64,000 nucleotides of DNA from Luteococcus sp038433155 (GCF_038433155.1 NZ_JBCDMW010000030.1:1-64000); one strand, 5' to 3'; counted from the first letter of the stretch, positions 31,951 through 41,530 are shown. Numbers and translations: made by a program. The notes: a model not told the origin generated them from the letters alone.

Positions 31951-33858
31951 ATGTCGAGCAAGTACGCGTCGCTGGCGACGCGCATCATCGAGCTGTTGGG
32001 AGGGGCTGGCAACATCACGACGGCCTATCACTGCCAGACCCGGCTGCGGTTCGGGCTGTCCGACCCGTCGAAGGTTGATGAGGAGGGGCTGCAGCAGACC
32101 GACGGCGTGGTCACGACGCTGAGCAGCGGCGGTGTGTACCAGGTGGTGATCGGAACCCACGTGAAGGATGTCTTCGACGAGATTGACCGCGAACTGGGCG
32201 GAAAGGCGGCGGGACCGGCCGTGGGCACTCCGGGAGCCGAGGAGCGGGGGCTGGTGGCCACCCTGATCGACTTCGTATCCGGGGCATTCCAACCGATCAT
32301 TCCCGCCCTGTCGGGAGCCGGCATGGTCAAGGCCCTGATGGCATTGTTGGTGGTCTTCGGTGCCATCACCAAGGAGTCCCAGACCTACGCGGTCCTGAAC
32401 TTCTTCGCCGACGCCGTCTTCTACTTCCTGCCGGTGCTGCTGGCCTTCAGCATCGCCACCAAACTGCGGAGCAACCCGCTACTGGCAGCTGCCGTCGCTG
32501 GCCTGATGCTCCATCCCAACTGGGTCGCGATGGTGCAGGCCAAGGCACCTGTGCACCTGTTCGACGTGATCCCGCTGACCTTGACGAACTACTCCTACTC
32601 CGTCCTGCCAATCATCCTGGTGGTGCTGGTCCAGGCCAGGGTCGAGCGCTTCCTGAACAGGATCATTCCCGAGTCGGTGAAACTCGTCTTCGTCCCCATG
32701 CTGACCATCCTGGTGATGGGCACGCTCGCCATGTCCCTGCTCGGCCCGATCGGTGCGGTGCTCAGCGGCTACCTGGCCAAGGGCTTTGCCTTCCTGAGCA
32801 CCAATGCCGCGTGGGCACCCGCCGTGATCATCGGCGGGCTGCTGCCAGTGATGGTGATGTTCGGGATCCACAACGCGATCGCACCACTGGGCATCGTCCA
32901 GATGGCCCAGACCGGTTTCGACTCCATCTTCGGCCCGGGCGCTGTGGTCTCCAACATCTGCGTCGGCGTCGCCTCATTGGTGGTGGCCTTCCGCTCGAAG
33001 GACGTGAAGCTGAGGCAGATCTCCACGGCGGGTGGCATCACCGGCCTGATGGGGATCACGGAGCCCGCTCTCTACGGCGTCCTGCTGCCCAAGCGCTACC
33101 CGCTGGTGGCTGCCATGATCGGCGGCGCTGCTGGCGGCCTGTACGCCGGGCTCACCCATACCCACCGGTTCGCCACGGGCACATCCGGCCTGCCCGCCGT
33201 CCTCCTCTACATCGGCGACAACACCCTTCGATACTTGGTCAACATCCTGATCGCGATCACCATCGGTGCCGTCGTCACCGCGATGGTCACCTGGGTGCTG
33301 GCTGGCCACTATGAGAAGGCTGACAGCGCCGTTCCCGCCGATGGGGAAGTGCTCGCGGACGCATCCACCCAGACCACGATGGCCGTTGCCCCGGCTGCGG
33401 GGAGCACCCTTGACCTCCGGTCGCCCGTCGACGGAGAGCTGATCGCCCTTGCTGATGTCCCCGACAGGGCCTTTGCCGCAGGAGCCATGGGCCCGGGCGT
33501 TGGCATCGAACCCAGCTCGGGAACCATCCTGTCTCCTGCCTCCGGCGTCGTCCTTGTGGCCATGAAGAGCGGGCACGCCTATGGCCTCAGGACTGACGAT
33601 GGCGCGGAGGTGCTGGTCCATGTTGGAGTGGACACCGTGACCATGGGTGGGGACGGCTTCACCCCGGCAGTCGCCAAGGGAGACCGTGTCGAGGCCGGAC
33701 AACCCTTGGTGGAGGTTGACCTCACGGCGATCGCCCATGCCGGGCACCCGGCCACTGTGATCATGGTGGTGACCAACCACACCAAGCTCGGCGAGGTGGT
33801 CCCGGCGGTCCCGGGGCCCGTCACCGCCGGCCAGCCAGCCATCACCATCAACGCCTGA
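31951..33858 (+). CDS. Beta-glucoside PTS permease EIIBCA, operon 1
   Basis: This 635-residue sugar permease imports and phosphorylates a beta-glucoside. The EIIB domain has the phospho-Cys in HCQTRLRF (Cys28). The roughly ten-helix EIIC (about 100-455) includes GITEPALYGVLLP. The C-terminal EIIA (about 480-635) has the phospho-His in VLVHVGVDTV. Domain order and length match BglF/BglP. AAGGAG lies seven bases before the ATG. It is followed after 15 bp by a GH1 enzyme. The exact sugar cannot be told. Confidence 0.95.
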   Translation: MSSKYASLATRIIELLGGAGNITTAYHCQTRLRFGLSDPSKVDEEGLQQTDGVVTTLSSGGVYQVVIGTHVKDVFDEIDRELGGKAAGPAVGTPGAEERGLVATLIDFVSGAFQPIIPALSGAGMVKALMALLVVFGAITKESQTYAVLNFFADAVFYFLPVLLAFSIATKLRSNPLLAAAVAGLMLHPNWVAMVQAKAPVHLFDVIPLTLTNYSYSVLPIILVVLVQARVERFLNRIIPESVKLVFVPMLTILVMGTLAMSLLGPIGAVLSGYLAKGFAFLSTNAAWAPAVIIGGLLPVMVMFGIHNAIAPLGIVQMAQTGFDSIFGPGAVVSNICVGVASLVVAFRSKDVKLRQISTAGGITGLMGITEPALYGVLLPKRYPLVAAMIGGAAGGLYAGLTHTHRFATGTSGLPAVLLYIGDNTLRYLVNILIAITIGAVVTAMVTWVLAGHYEKADSAVPADGEVLADASTQTTMAVAPAAGSTLDLRSPVDGELIALADVPDRAFAAGAMGPGVGIEPSSGTILSPASGVVLVAMKSGHAYGLRTDDGAEVLVHVGVDTVTMGGDGFTPAVAKGDRVEAGQPLVEVDLTAIAHAGHPATVIMVVTNHTKLGEVVPAVPGPVTAGQPAITINA

Positions 33859-33873
33859 CCGACAGGAGAAACC

Positions 33874-35292
33874 ATGGAAACCACATCGCAGACCAAGCCC
33901 TTCCCCGCGGACTTCTGGTGGGGCGCCTCTACCTCCGCCTACCAAGTGGAGGGGGGATGGGATGCCGACGGCAAGGGTCCGTCGATCGTCGACACCAGGG
34001 AGCACTTCCCCGAGGGCACCAGCGACTACAAGGTCGCGTCGGACCATTACCACCGGATGCGCGAGGACGTTGCCCTGATGGCCGAGCTCGGGCTGAAAGC
34101 CTATCGCTTCTCCATCGCCTGGACCCGGGTGCTGCCCAGCGGCCGGGGTGAGGTGAACCAGCCCGGTCTGGACTTCTACCGGGACCTGGTCGACGAACTG
34201 CTGGCCAATGGAATCGAACCAGTGGTCACGCTCTACCACTTCGACCTTCCGGCGGCCTTGGATGATCAGGGAGGTTGGGGCAACCGCGCGACCGTGGTTG
34301 CCTTCGTCGAGTACGCCCGGATCCTGTTCGAGGCGCTCGGTGAGAAGGTCAAGTACTGGTTGACCATCAATGAGCAGAACATGATGGTGCTGCACGGCGA
34401 TGCCGTCGGCAGTACCGGCCGCTCGGGCCAGACCGACAAGAAGTCGATCTACCAGCAGAACCACCACATGTTCCTCGCTGGCGCCAGGGTGACCTCGCTG
34501 CTGCACCAGATGGTTCCCGATGCGAAGATCGGACCGGCACCCAACATCATCGCCATCTATCCCGCGACTCCGGATCCGGACGATGTCCTGGCGGCCGACA
34601 ACTGGGACGCGGTACGCAACCTGATGTACCTGGACGTCGCCGTCCACGGCAGGTACCACCCGGTCGCTTGGCGCTACCTCGTCGACCGCGGTCTGGAGCC
34701 GGCTTTCGAGCCGGAGGATGAGCAGGTGCTCCGCGACGGTCGACCGGACTTCATCGCCTTCAACTACTACGCGACCCACACAGTGGGCGCCTCACGGGGC
34801 GACGCCACCGACCTGCAGTCGCGTGCCGGGGACCAGCAGGTGGTGCGCGGAGAGGTCGGTCTGTATCGGGCGGTGAAGAATGAGCACCTGCGAACCAATG
34901 CGTGGGGCTGGGAGATCGACCCGGTGGGTCTGCGGATCACGCTGCGTCGCCTCCATGACCGCTACCGGTTGCCGCTGCTGATCACTGAGAACGGCATTGG
35001 CGCTCACGACGAATTGGTCGACGGGGCGGTCCATGACGACTACCGCATCGACTTCTACAGACAGCACATCGAGCAACTGGCCTTGGCCATTGGCGACGGC
35101 GTGCACCTGATGGGCTACTGCCCCTGGTCTGCGATTGACCTGATCTCCACCCACTCCGGCGTCGCCAAGCGGTACGGCTTCGTCTATGTTGACCGCAACG
35201 AGTTTGATCTGGGCACCTTGGCCCGCATTCGCAAGGACAGCTTCGGCTGGTACCGGGAGGTCATCGCAACCAATGGCAAGAAGCTGGCCTGA
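33874..35292 (+). CDS. GH1 6-phospho-beta-glucosidase, operon 1
   Basis: This 472-residue glycoside hydrolase family 1 enzyme cleaves the phosphorylated disaccharide delivered by the PTS. The N-terminal signature is FWWGASTSAYQVEGG, the acid/base Glu is in TINEQN, and the nucleophile Glu is in LITENGIG. The late STHSGVAKRYGFVYVDR carries the Ser-Lys-Tyr set that binds the 6-phosphate, separating it from plain beta-glucosidases. AGGAG precedes the ATG. It lies between the permease and the antiterminator gene. Confidence 0.95.
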   Translation: METTSQTKPFPADFWWGASTSAYQVEGGWDADGKGPSIVDTREHFPEGTSDYKVASDHYHRMREDVALMAELGLKAYRFSIAWTRVLPSGRGEVNQPGLDFYRDLVDELLANGIEPVVTLYHFDLPAALDDQGGWGNRATVVAFVEYARILFEALGEKVKYWLTINEQNMMVLHGDAVGSTGRSGQTDKKSIYQQNHHMFLAGARVTSLLHQMVPDAKIGPAPNIIAIYPATPDPDDVLAADNWDAVRNLMYLDVAVHGRYHPVAWRYLVDRGLEPAFEPEDEQVLRDGRPDFIAFNYYATHTVGASRGDATDLQSRAGDQQVVRGEVGLYRAVKNEHLRTNAWGWEIDPVGLRITLRRLHDRYRLPLLITENGIGAHDELVDGAVHDDYRIDFYRQHIEQLALAIGDGVHLMGYCPWSAIDLISTHSGVAKRYGFVYVDRNEFDLGTLARIRKDSFGWYREVIATNGKKLA

Positions 35293-35329
35293 CCCGGGCA
35301 GCTCGGATTCAGGGGCCAGCGCTCCGAAC

Positions 35330-36172
35330 CTGCGCGTAAAGCGCGTGCTGGGCAACAATGCGGCTCTGTGTGAGGCCGAGGACGGCCAGGAGGTAGTCGC
35401 CCTCGGCCGCGGCCTTGGGTCCGGCCGCCGTCGCGGAGAAGTGCTCGACCCCAACCAGGTCGAGCAGTTCTTCATTGCCGGTTCCCCCGACGGACGGCAA
35501 CAGCTGGCTACCTTCCTGGCCGATGTTCCACTGGACTGTGTGCGAGCCGCCACCGCCATCGCCGAGCTGGCCAGCGTCGAACTGGGGCTTCCAGTGACAC
35601 AATCCCTGATCCTGCCCCTGGCGGACCATCTGGCCTTTGCGGTGCAGCGCACACGGGACAACCTGCCGGTGGCCATCCCTCTCGCCTGGGAGGTCACCCA
35701 GCTCTACCCGCGCGAATTGGCTGTCGGACAACGTGCAGTCCCGCTGGCCAGCCGTCTGCTGCGCGTCGCGCTGTCCGAGGATGAGTCCGTGGCCATCGCC
35801 ATGCATCTGGTCAACGCCCAGTTCGCCGGCCCGGGCACCGGCATGGCGATGACCATGACCGAGGACCTCTCGCGAGTCTTCCAGGTGATCGAGGCCCAGT
35901 TCGGAGTGACGATCGACCGTCAGTCCCCCAGCGCCGCACGCTTCGTGACCCACTTGCGCTACCTGTTCAGCCGGGTGGCATCCGGACAACAACTCGTGGA
36001 GCACGGAGCCGGCCTGGCCGAGGCCATCACCCGGGCCTACCCGGAGGCGACGGTCTGTGCAGGCAAACTGCGCTACCTGTTGGAGGCCCGGCTGGAGACG
36101 CAACTCAGCGACGACGAGGCGGCCTACCTCGCGTTGCATGTGGCACGACTGCTTCCCGCTGCCCCCGCTTGA
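35330..36172 (+). CDS. BglG family antiterminator, operon 1
   Basis: This protein of about 280 residues binds the leader RAT and is controlled by PTS phosphorylation. The RNA-binding CAT domain reads RVKRVLGNNAALCEAEDGQEV and GRGLG. Two PRD domains keep all four regulatory histidines (ADHLAF, AMHLVNA, THLRYL, LALHVARL). No ATG or GTG begins at the family N-terminus: the match starts at a CTG (35330), the first GTG (35345) would remove five conserved residues, and the upstream in-frame starts lie inside the GH1 gene. Start is therefore uncertain. Confidence 0.85.
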   Translation: MRVKRVLGNNAALCEAEDGQEVVALGRGLGSGRRRGEVLDPNQVEQFFIAGSPDGRQQLATFLADVPLDCVRAATAIAELASVELGLPVTQSLILPLADHLAFAVQRTRDNLPVAIPLAWEVTQLYPRELAVGQRAVPLASRLLRVALSEDESVAIAMHLVNAQFAGPGTGMAMTMTEDLSRVFQVIEAQFGVTIDRQSPSAARFVTHLRYLFSRVASGQQLVEHGAGLAEAITRAYPEATVCAGKLRYLLEARLETQLSDDEAAYLALHVARLLPAAPA

Positions 36173-36203
36173 CCTTGCAGAACCGCCGTCCGCGGCAGTC
36201 GGT

Positions 36204-37475
36204 CTAGGCAGCCAGTCCGTCGGGATTCCGGGCCCACAACCAGGTGATCACGGCGGCCACCACGGCCATCGCGACAAAACCGGTCATCACCTGCGGCAGG
36301 CTGAACAGCTTGGTCAACTGGCCGATCACCAGGTTGGGCACCATCGCACCCAGGTAGCAGGTCAGGTAGATCGCGGCCAGGACACTGGCCCGGTCCGCCG
36401 GGGCCACCCCGTGCATCAGACCACGGATCGCTGAGGTGACGGTGATCCCCTGGCAGCACCCGGCCAGGGCGCCAAAGAGCATGAAGCCCACCATCGAGCC
36501 GCCCAAGAGGCTGGCCCACAGGCCCACCGCTCCCACCAGGAAACCACTGATCCCGATCCGCTGCGCCGTCGCGGGCAGGAAACGGCTGCCGAAGGGGGCC
36601 CCGAGCACGCCCGGGACCATGTAGGAGGCGAAAACCAGGGCCATGCCCAGGGCCTTGTCCGTATGCAGGTAGTCCTGGGTGATGCTCGGCCCCAGTGACT
36701 GGTAGGCCGCGCCCAGCGCCCAGGTTGCCATGAAGCTCATGGCAGCCACCGGCATCAGGCGGCGCGCCTGCCGCGGCAACGCCACCTGCGGCCGCAGCGA
36801 CGCCCGCGCCCCGGGCGTACGGGGATGGGTCTCGGGCGCCAGCAGGACCAGCACCAGGCTGACCGCGAGCAGCGCGGCCATCGTGATGAAGACGGTGGTG
36901 CGGGGCGCGGGGCCCAGGTCCACCAGCGCGCCAGAGCCGAAGGCCCCCAGGGTCAGCCCGACATTGGGCCCCTGGGATGTGATCAGCGTGGCCAGCCACG
37001 GCGGCTCGGGGGGCGCCGCGTCCACCACGAAGGCCATCACGGCGCTGGAGGCCATGCCGCAACCCACGCCCATCAGGAAACGCCCTGCCACCAGTGGCAG
37101 CACCGAATCCACCCGGAGCAGCACCAGGCACCCCGCCATCACCAGGATCAGGGTGGCGATGGTGACCGGTTTCCGGCCCAGATGGGTGGACAGCCGGCCC
37201 AGGCAGAGCAGGGCCCCGATGGTGCCCAGGAAGTAGGCCACGACGGTGAGCGAGAGATCGGCGGTGGTGACGCCATTCTGGGCCCGGTAGGTGTTGTAGA
37301 GCGGCAACGGTGCGGCGGAGGCGACGAAGGCGGTCACCAGGGCGAGGGTGGCGGCAAGGAAGGCGAGCCACTCGGGACGCCGCTGTCGCGTCGGGACAGG
37401 CTGGCTCGGGTCACGGGAGATGCGATCAGTGGTGCTGGGCTCTTTCGCCGTGCTCTGCTGCGTGGTCTGGGACAC
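36204..37475 (-). CDS. MFS transporter, 12-helix
   Basis: This 423-residue transporter has about 12 hydrophobic helices. Motif A-like LGRLSTHLGRKPVTIATL follows helix 2, and GRFLMGVGCGMASS lies in helix 4. The GTG at 37475 is used because AAGGAGG lies just upstream; the longer frame to 37616 is unlikely. It resembles drug or aromatic-compound exporters (DHA1 type). An XRE-family regulator gene lies 138 bp upstream on the same strand. Substrate unknown. Confidence 0.85.
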   Translation of the reverse strand: MSQTTQQSTAKEPSTTDRISRDPSQPVPTRQRRPEWLAFLAATLALVTAFVASAAPLPLYNTYRAQNGVTTADLSLTVVAYFLGTIGALLCLGRLSTHLGRKPVTIATLILVMAGCLVLLRVDSVLPLVAGRFLMGVGCGMASSAVMAFVVDAAPPEPPWLATLITSQGPNVGLTLGAFGSGALVDLGPAPRTTVFITMAALLAVSLVLVLLAPETHPRTPGARASLRPQVALPRQARRLMPVAAMSFMATWALGAAYQSLGPSITQDYLHTDKALGMALVFASYMVPGVLGAPFGSRFLPATAQRIGISGFLVGAVGLWASLLGGSMVGFMLFGALAGCCQGITVTSAIRGLMHGVAPADRASVLAAIYLTCYLGAMVPNLVIGQLTKLFSLPQVMTGFVAMAVVAAVITWLWARNPDGLAA

Positions 37476-37612
37476 GATCCTCCTTGCGGCCGTCCGGAAT
37501 GGCGGAGGTGGGTCCGGCGGGCCACGTCCATCATGTCCTTCGAGGACGTGGCGGCAGAAGCCGCGGAGGGGGTGCTGCTGACCCCACCCGGCGCCTCCAC
37601 CCGTCAGGCGTC

Positions 37613-38458
37613 TCACCTCAGCAGACGCTGCCCCGTGCCCAGATCCACCTCGGCCAAGGAGGCGAAAGCCGGTTCCTGGGACGCGTCATGGGGGCGGTAG
37701 AGGTTCATCACCAGACCTGATCCGTCGAGGACGGCGAACTGGTCGCGTTGGAGGGTGAGGTCTCCCACGTCGGGGTCACGGAAGCGCTGCACTCCCGGCC
37801 CGGTGCGCAGGACCCGGTGGCTCTCCCAGCGGGCGACGAAGTCCGGACTGGCCTTCAGGTCCTCGATCAAGGACAGCAATTCGGCGTCGTCCTGATGATT
37901 GGCCAGTGACGTGCGCAACGTGCCAGCGGCCTCGTCCGCCAGCACCGGTAGGTCCGGGTAGAGCTCCGCTGTGCGCGGGTCCAGGAAGACGTGCCGGGCG
38001 ATGTTGTCGTCGGGCACCTCGGCGACCCGACGAAAGAGCGCCGCACCCAGCGCGTTGGCGGCAAGCAGCTTCATCCGGTGGTCACGCACGGTCGCCGCGA
38101 CGGTGGACAGGCGGTCGATCGTGTCCATCAGCCCGGGACTGACAGCCGGGGGCGCATCCGAGGGGCGCAGACGCACCCCCCTCAACAGGTCCGCGAGGTA
38201 CTGCCGCTCCACGTCATCCAGACCCAGGGCAGCCATCAACGAACCGAGGATGCTGTCCGACACCTCCCCGACGTGGCCGCGCTCCAGCTGGATGTAGTAG
38301 TCCAAGCTGATCGCCGCCCGGGCGGCAACCTCCTCCCGACGCAGGCCCGCCACTCGCCGGGGAGATGGGCCAAGGCGCACCTCGGCCTCGGTGGGCTGGG
38401 CGCGCAGCCGGCAGGAGCGCAGGAATTCGCCGATCTGGGCGCGGGAATCGCTGGGCAT
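37613..38458 (-). CDS. XRE/MmyB-like transcriptional regulator
   Basis: This 281-residue protein has an N-terminal lambda-repressor-type helix-turn-helix (about 5-75: GLRREEVAARAAISLDYYIQLERG). A C-terminal MmyB-like ligand-binding domain (about 100-270) includes VRDHRMKLLAANALGAALF and the HVFLDPRTAELYPD segment. Such regulators bind fatty-acid-like ligands and often control a neighbouring dehydrogenase or transporter; here the MFS gene is the likely target. It follows the DUF1697 gene by five bases, so both are in one operon. Confidence 0.9.
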   Translation of the reverse strand: MPSDSRAQIGEFLRSCRLRAQPTEAEVRLGPSPRRVAGLRREEVAARAAISLDYYIQLERGHVGEVSDSILGSLMAALGLDDVERQYLADLLRGVRLRPSDAPPAVSPGLMDTIDRLSTVAATVRDHRMKLLAANALGAALFRRVAEVPDDNIARHVFLDPRTAELYPDLPVLADEAAGTLRTSLANHQDDAELLSLIEDLKASPDFVARWESHRVLRTGPGVQRFRDPDVGDLTLQRDQFAVLDGSGLVMNLYRPHDASQEPAFASLAEVDLGTGQRLLR

Positions 38459-38463
38459 GGGCC

Positions 38464-38991
38464 TCACCCCAACTTCTCGGCGATGGCTCGCACCGTCGTC
38501 AGGTTGCGCAGGGTGATGAAGCCGGGGCTGACCAGGCGGGCGAGCTTGTTGGCGACCCGGGAGTCGTGGACGCGGCCCCCGAAGTCCGCGAACAGGACGT
38601 CACCGCGGACCTCGAAGCGCTCCCACTCCCGAGCGAGGGCCACCAGGTCATCGAGCAGGGTGTCCGGCAGCGGGCCGGAGGCGAAACCGACGTGGACGCT
38701 CTTCGGGTCGTCGTCGGCGAAGGGATGCTCGGCCAGCACGCGGGTGACCGTCTCCCGGTCCGTCACCACCACCGGAATCTCGAAGCCGAACCGTTCGGTC
38801 AACGCGGCGGTCAGGAGAGTCTGGTCTTCCGCGGGGGTCGCGGCGGAGCCGTAGATCAGGTTCCCGGACTGCAGGTGGGTGGCGACGTCCGTCAGACCGA
38901 GCTCGGTGGCCAGTTCCCGCAGCTCGGCCATGGCCACCCGGTTGGCCCTGCCGACGTTGATCCCGCGCAGCAGGGCGACGCGCTTGTCCAT
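38464..38991 (-). CDS. DUF1697 family protein
   Basis: This 175-residue protein shows the family opening LLRGINVGRANRVAMAELRELATELGL and HLQSGNLIY, a compact alpha/beta fold of unknown function that is widespread in bacteria. AAAGGGG precedes the ATG at 38991. It is the first gene of a leftward pair with the XRE regulator. A hairpin element lies upstream at 39048-39107. Confidence 0.87.
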   Translation of the reverse strand: MDKRVALLRGINVGRANRVAMAELRELATELGLTDVATHLQSGNLIYGSAATPAEDQTLLTAALTERFGFEIPVVVTDRETVTRVLAEHPFADDDPKSVHVGFASGPLPDTLLDDLVALAREWERFEVRGDVLFADFGGRVHDSRVANKLARLVSPGFITLRNLTTVRAIAEKLG

Positions 38992-39047
38992 CTGGACCCC
39001 TTTCGTCCGACGCCGTGACGCCCCCAGTATCCCCGGCCGGAGACATT

Positions 39048-39107
39048 GAGGCGGCACGGCGCACCTTGAGGTGGGTGGAACCACCTCAAGGTGGTGGTTG
39101 CCGCCTC
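39048..39107. repeat. Intergenic hairpin element with internal loop
   Basis: The outer arms GAGGCGGCA/TGCCGCCTC (39048-39056, 39099-39107) and the inner 13-bp arms (39062-39074, 39081-39093) are perfect. A 5x5 internal loop separates them. It lies between the DUF1905 and DUF1697 genes, both leftward. Confidence 0.7.
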
Positions 39108-39145
39108 GCGGTGACCCCAGGCGCCTCGCTGTGGGAAGGCCCAGC

Positions 39146-39436
39146 TCACTCCCGGCCCAGGCGGAGCCAGACGGTGATCACGTCGTCGAGCTCGATCCCC
39201 TCCGCCCGTCGCACAGCGTCCTTGAGCGGAACCACATACCCGCCCTCGCGGTGCCACAGCGACGTGGTGAAGGTGGTCTGGCCGATCCGCCCGGAGACCG
39301 GGACCATGCCCCAGCCGTAGGTCACCTGCGCGACGACCAGCCGGATGTCCTCGGCGACGTCGTCTGGAACGCGCACGAAGTGGAAGGGTGCCGGGCCGCG
39401 CCACTCGAAGACCTCGGCGCTGAACTCGAACTCCAT
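39146..39436 (-). CDS. DUF1905 family protein
   Basis: This 96-residue single-domain protein has the DUF1905 pattern: EFSAEVFEWRGPAPFHFVRVPDDVAEDI and a GWGMVPVSGRIGQTTFTTSLWHREGGYVVPLK core. The family has a small beta-barrel fold and unknown function. A G-rich ribosome binding site precedes the ATG at 39436. It is divergent from PTS operon 2 across 182 bp. Confidence 0.85.
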   Translation of the reverse strand: MEFEFSAEVFEWRGPAPFHFVRVPDDVAEDIRLVVAQVTYGWGMVPVSGRIGQTTFTTSLWHREGGYVVPLKDAVRRAEGIELDDVITVWLRLGRE

Positions 39437-39470
39437 GGCACCCCCTTCACAAGCTCCTGACCGCATGGTC

Positions 39471-39537
39471 TAATGTAGGCATCGTTCCCGCAAGGGGACA
39501 CCAGGATTGTTACCCAGTCACCGACTGGGGCAAGACC
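39471..39537 (+). promoter_or_regulatory. Promoter -10 and RAT antiterminator of PTS operon 2
   Basis: A TAATGT -10 (39471-39476) is followed by a near-consensus BglG/LicT target at 39504-39537 (GGATTGTTACCCAGTC... GACTGGGGCAAGACC). It can fold into the two-loop RAT hairpin. The last bases (AAGACCC) are shared with the terminator, so antitermination is by mutually exclusive folding. Confidence 0.85.
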
Positions 39538-39569
39538 CGGAACACTTCACCGTGTTCTGGGTCTTTTTT
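39532..39569 (+). terminator. Leader terminator of PTS operon 2
   Basis: A 14-bp stem (AAGACCCGGAACAC with GTGTTCTGGGTCTT, one mismatch) is followed by a run of six T. It lies 50 bp before the PTS gene and overlaps the RAT. Confidence 0.9.
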
Positions 39570-39618
39570 GTTTCCCGGGCCGGAACATCCGGCAAGGCAC
39601 ACAGGAAAGGACCCGGCA

Positions 39619-41502
39619 ATGGCGTCGGTTGACTACAGGAAGACGGCGGAGGAGATCCTCGCCACGGTGGGCGGGGAGGCCAACGTCGCCAGCGTGACAC
39701 ACTGCGCCACCCGTTTGCGGCTCAAGCTGCGCGACGAGTCGCTGGCCGATGACAAGGCCGTCGAGAAAATCCCCGGTGTGATCACCGTGATGAAGGCCGG
39801 TGGCCAGTACCAGGTGGTGGTCGGCAACAACGTCCCCAAGGTCTACGCCGCGCTGGGTGAGATCTCCAAGCTCACCGGGGACGCCGCGGCCGACGCGGAT
39901 ACCGGCCCCAAGGGGAACCTGCTGAACCAGTTCATCCAGCTGATCAGCTCCCTGTTCCTGCCGTTGCTGTGGCCAATGGCAGGAGCCGGCCTGTACAAGG
40001 CTTTCCTGGCCGCGGCCACCACCTTCAAAATCATCAGCACCACCAGCACCACTTACACCATCCTGAACGCCTCAGCGGATGCACTGTTCAACTTCCTGCC
40101 GATCTTCCTGGCCTTCACCGCAGCCAAACGCTTCAAGGCCAACCAGTTCACCGCCATGGCCATTGGCGGAGCCTTGGTATACCCGTCCATCGTTGCGTTG
40201 AACACTGCTGGCACTCCAGTGGAGTTCTTCGGCCTCCCGGTGACCATGATGAGCTATGTCAGCTCCGTGATCCCGATCATCATTGGCGTCTACCTCCAGA
40301 GTCATCTGGAGCGACTCCTCAGCAAGCTCTTGCCCGACTGGCTCCGCAACTTCATGACCCCGCTGGTCACCATCGCCATCATGGTCCCCTTGATCCTGAT
40401 CACCGTCGGTCCGGTCACCATCGCCGCATCCAACGGCATCTCCGCCGGCGTCAACTACCTCTTCCGCGTCGCGCCCTGGGCTGCCGGTGCGATCATGGGT
40501 GGCCTCTGGCAGGTCTTCGTGCTCTTCGGCCTGCACTGGGGCTTCGTGCCGATCATCCTCAATGACCTCACCACGCAGGGATACACCAAACTCAGCGCGC
40601 CGCTAGTCTCCGCCGTCCTCGCGCAGGCCGCCGCGGCCACAGCGGTGGCGCTGCGCACGCGGAGCAAGAAGCGTCGTGACATTGCGACAGCCGGAACCTT
40701 GTCGGGATTTGTCGCCGGCGTCACCGAACCCGTCATCTACGGCGTCAACCTGCCCCTCAAGAAGCCGTTCTACTTCGGGATCGCCGGCGGCACCGTCGGC
40801 GGCATGATCGCCGCCATGGGTGGGAATGCTGCTGATCAGTTCGTCTTTCCCAGCCTCCTCGGGCTGGCTGGGTTCACGAAGGTCGGTTCCTTCGCGATGC
40901 AGCTGATCGGCTGCGCCGCCGCGGTCACCATCGCCTTCGTGCTTACCCTGCTATTCGTCGACCGCGAGCAGGCCGACGAGGTAGCCGACGTACTGCCAGA
41001 TCCCGTAGTCGACGACGCCGATGCCACCCCCGCTCCCCTGACCGGCAGGGCCATCACCCTGGGCTCCCCGGTCGCCGGCACCCTGGTGCCGCTGACCGAG
41101 GTCCCGGACAAGGTCTTCGCCTCGGGCGCCATGGGCTCCGGCTTCGGCGTGGCGCCCACCGACGGCACCATCGTCGCCCCTTGTGATGGCGAGATCATCG
41201 TCTCCATGAAATCCGGCCACGCCTTCGGCATCCGCTCCCCGCAGGGCGCGGAGGTGCTGGTGCACGTCGGCATCGACACGGTGCAGATGAAGGGGGAGGG
41301 CTTTGTGACCAAGGTCGCCAAGGGCGAGACGGTGAGCAAGGGCCAGCCGCTGTGCACCGTCGACCTGGCCAAGGTGGCCGAGGCCGGATTCGACCCAACC
41401 ACCATCGTCGTGGTCACCAACACCGCCACGATGTCCGAGGTGACCCCCGGCGCCACCGGCCCGGTCACCGCGGGAGCCGACGCCTGCGTCGTCATCGCCT
41501 GA
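39619..41502 (+). CDS. Beta-glucoside PTS permease EIIBCA, operon 2
   Basis: This 627-residue paralogue of the operon 1 permease has EIIB with HCATRLRL (phospho-Cys29) and a multi-helix EIIC (about 100-460) with GVTEPVIYGVNLPLKKPF. EIIA carries the phospho-His in VLVHVGIDTV. AGGAAAGGA precedes the ATG. The EIIC sequence differs enough from operon 1 that different beta-glucosides are likely. The gene is directly behind the RAT/terminator leader. Confidence 0.95.
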   Translation: MASVDYRKTAEEILATVGGEANVASVTHCATRLRLKLRDESLADDKAVEKIPGVITVMKAGGQYQVVVGNNVPKVYAALGEISKLTGDAAADADTGPKGNLLNQFIQLISSLFLPLLWPMAGAGLYKAFLAAATTFKIISTTSTTYTILNASADALFNFLPIFLAFTAAKRFKANQFTAMAIGGALVYPSIVALNTAGTPVEFFGLPVTMMSYVSSVIPIIIGVYLQSHLERLLSKLLPDWLRNFMTPLVTIAIMVPLILITVGPVTIAASNGISAGVNYLFRVAPWAAGAIMGGLWQVFVLFGLHWGFVPIILNDLTTQGYTKLSAPLVSAVLAQAAAATAVALRTRSKKRRDIATAGTLSGFVAGVTEPVIYGVNLPLKKPFYFGIAGGTVGGMIAAMGGNAADQFVFPSLLGLAGFTKVGSFAMQLIGCAAAVTIAFVLTLLFVDREQADEVADVLPDPVVDDADATPAPLTGRAITLGSPVAGTLVPLTEVPDKVFASGAMGSGFGVAPTDGTIVAPCDGEIIVSMKSGHAFGIRSPQGAEVLVHVGIDTVQMKGEGFVTKVAKGETVSKGQPLCTVDLAKVAEAGFDPTTIVVVTNTATMSEVTPGATGPVTAGADACVVIA

Positions 41503-41530
41503 AAACCCAACCCACGAGGAGAACCACGAC

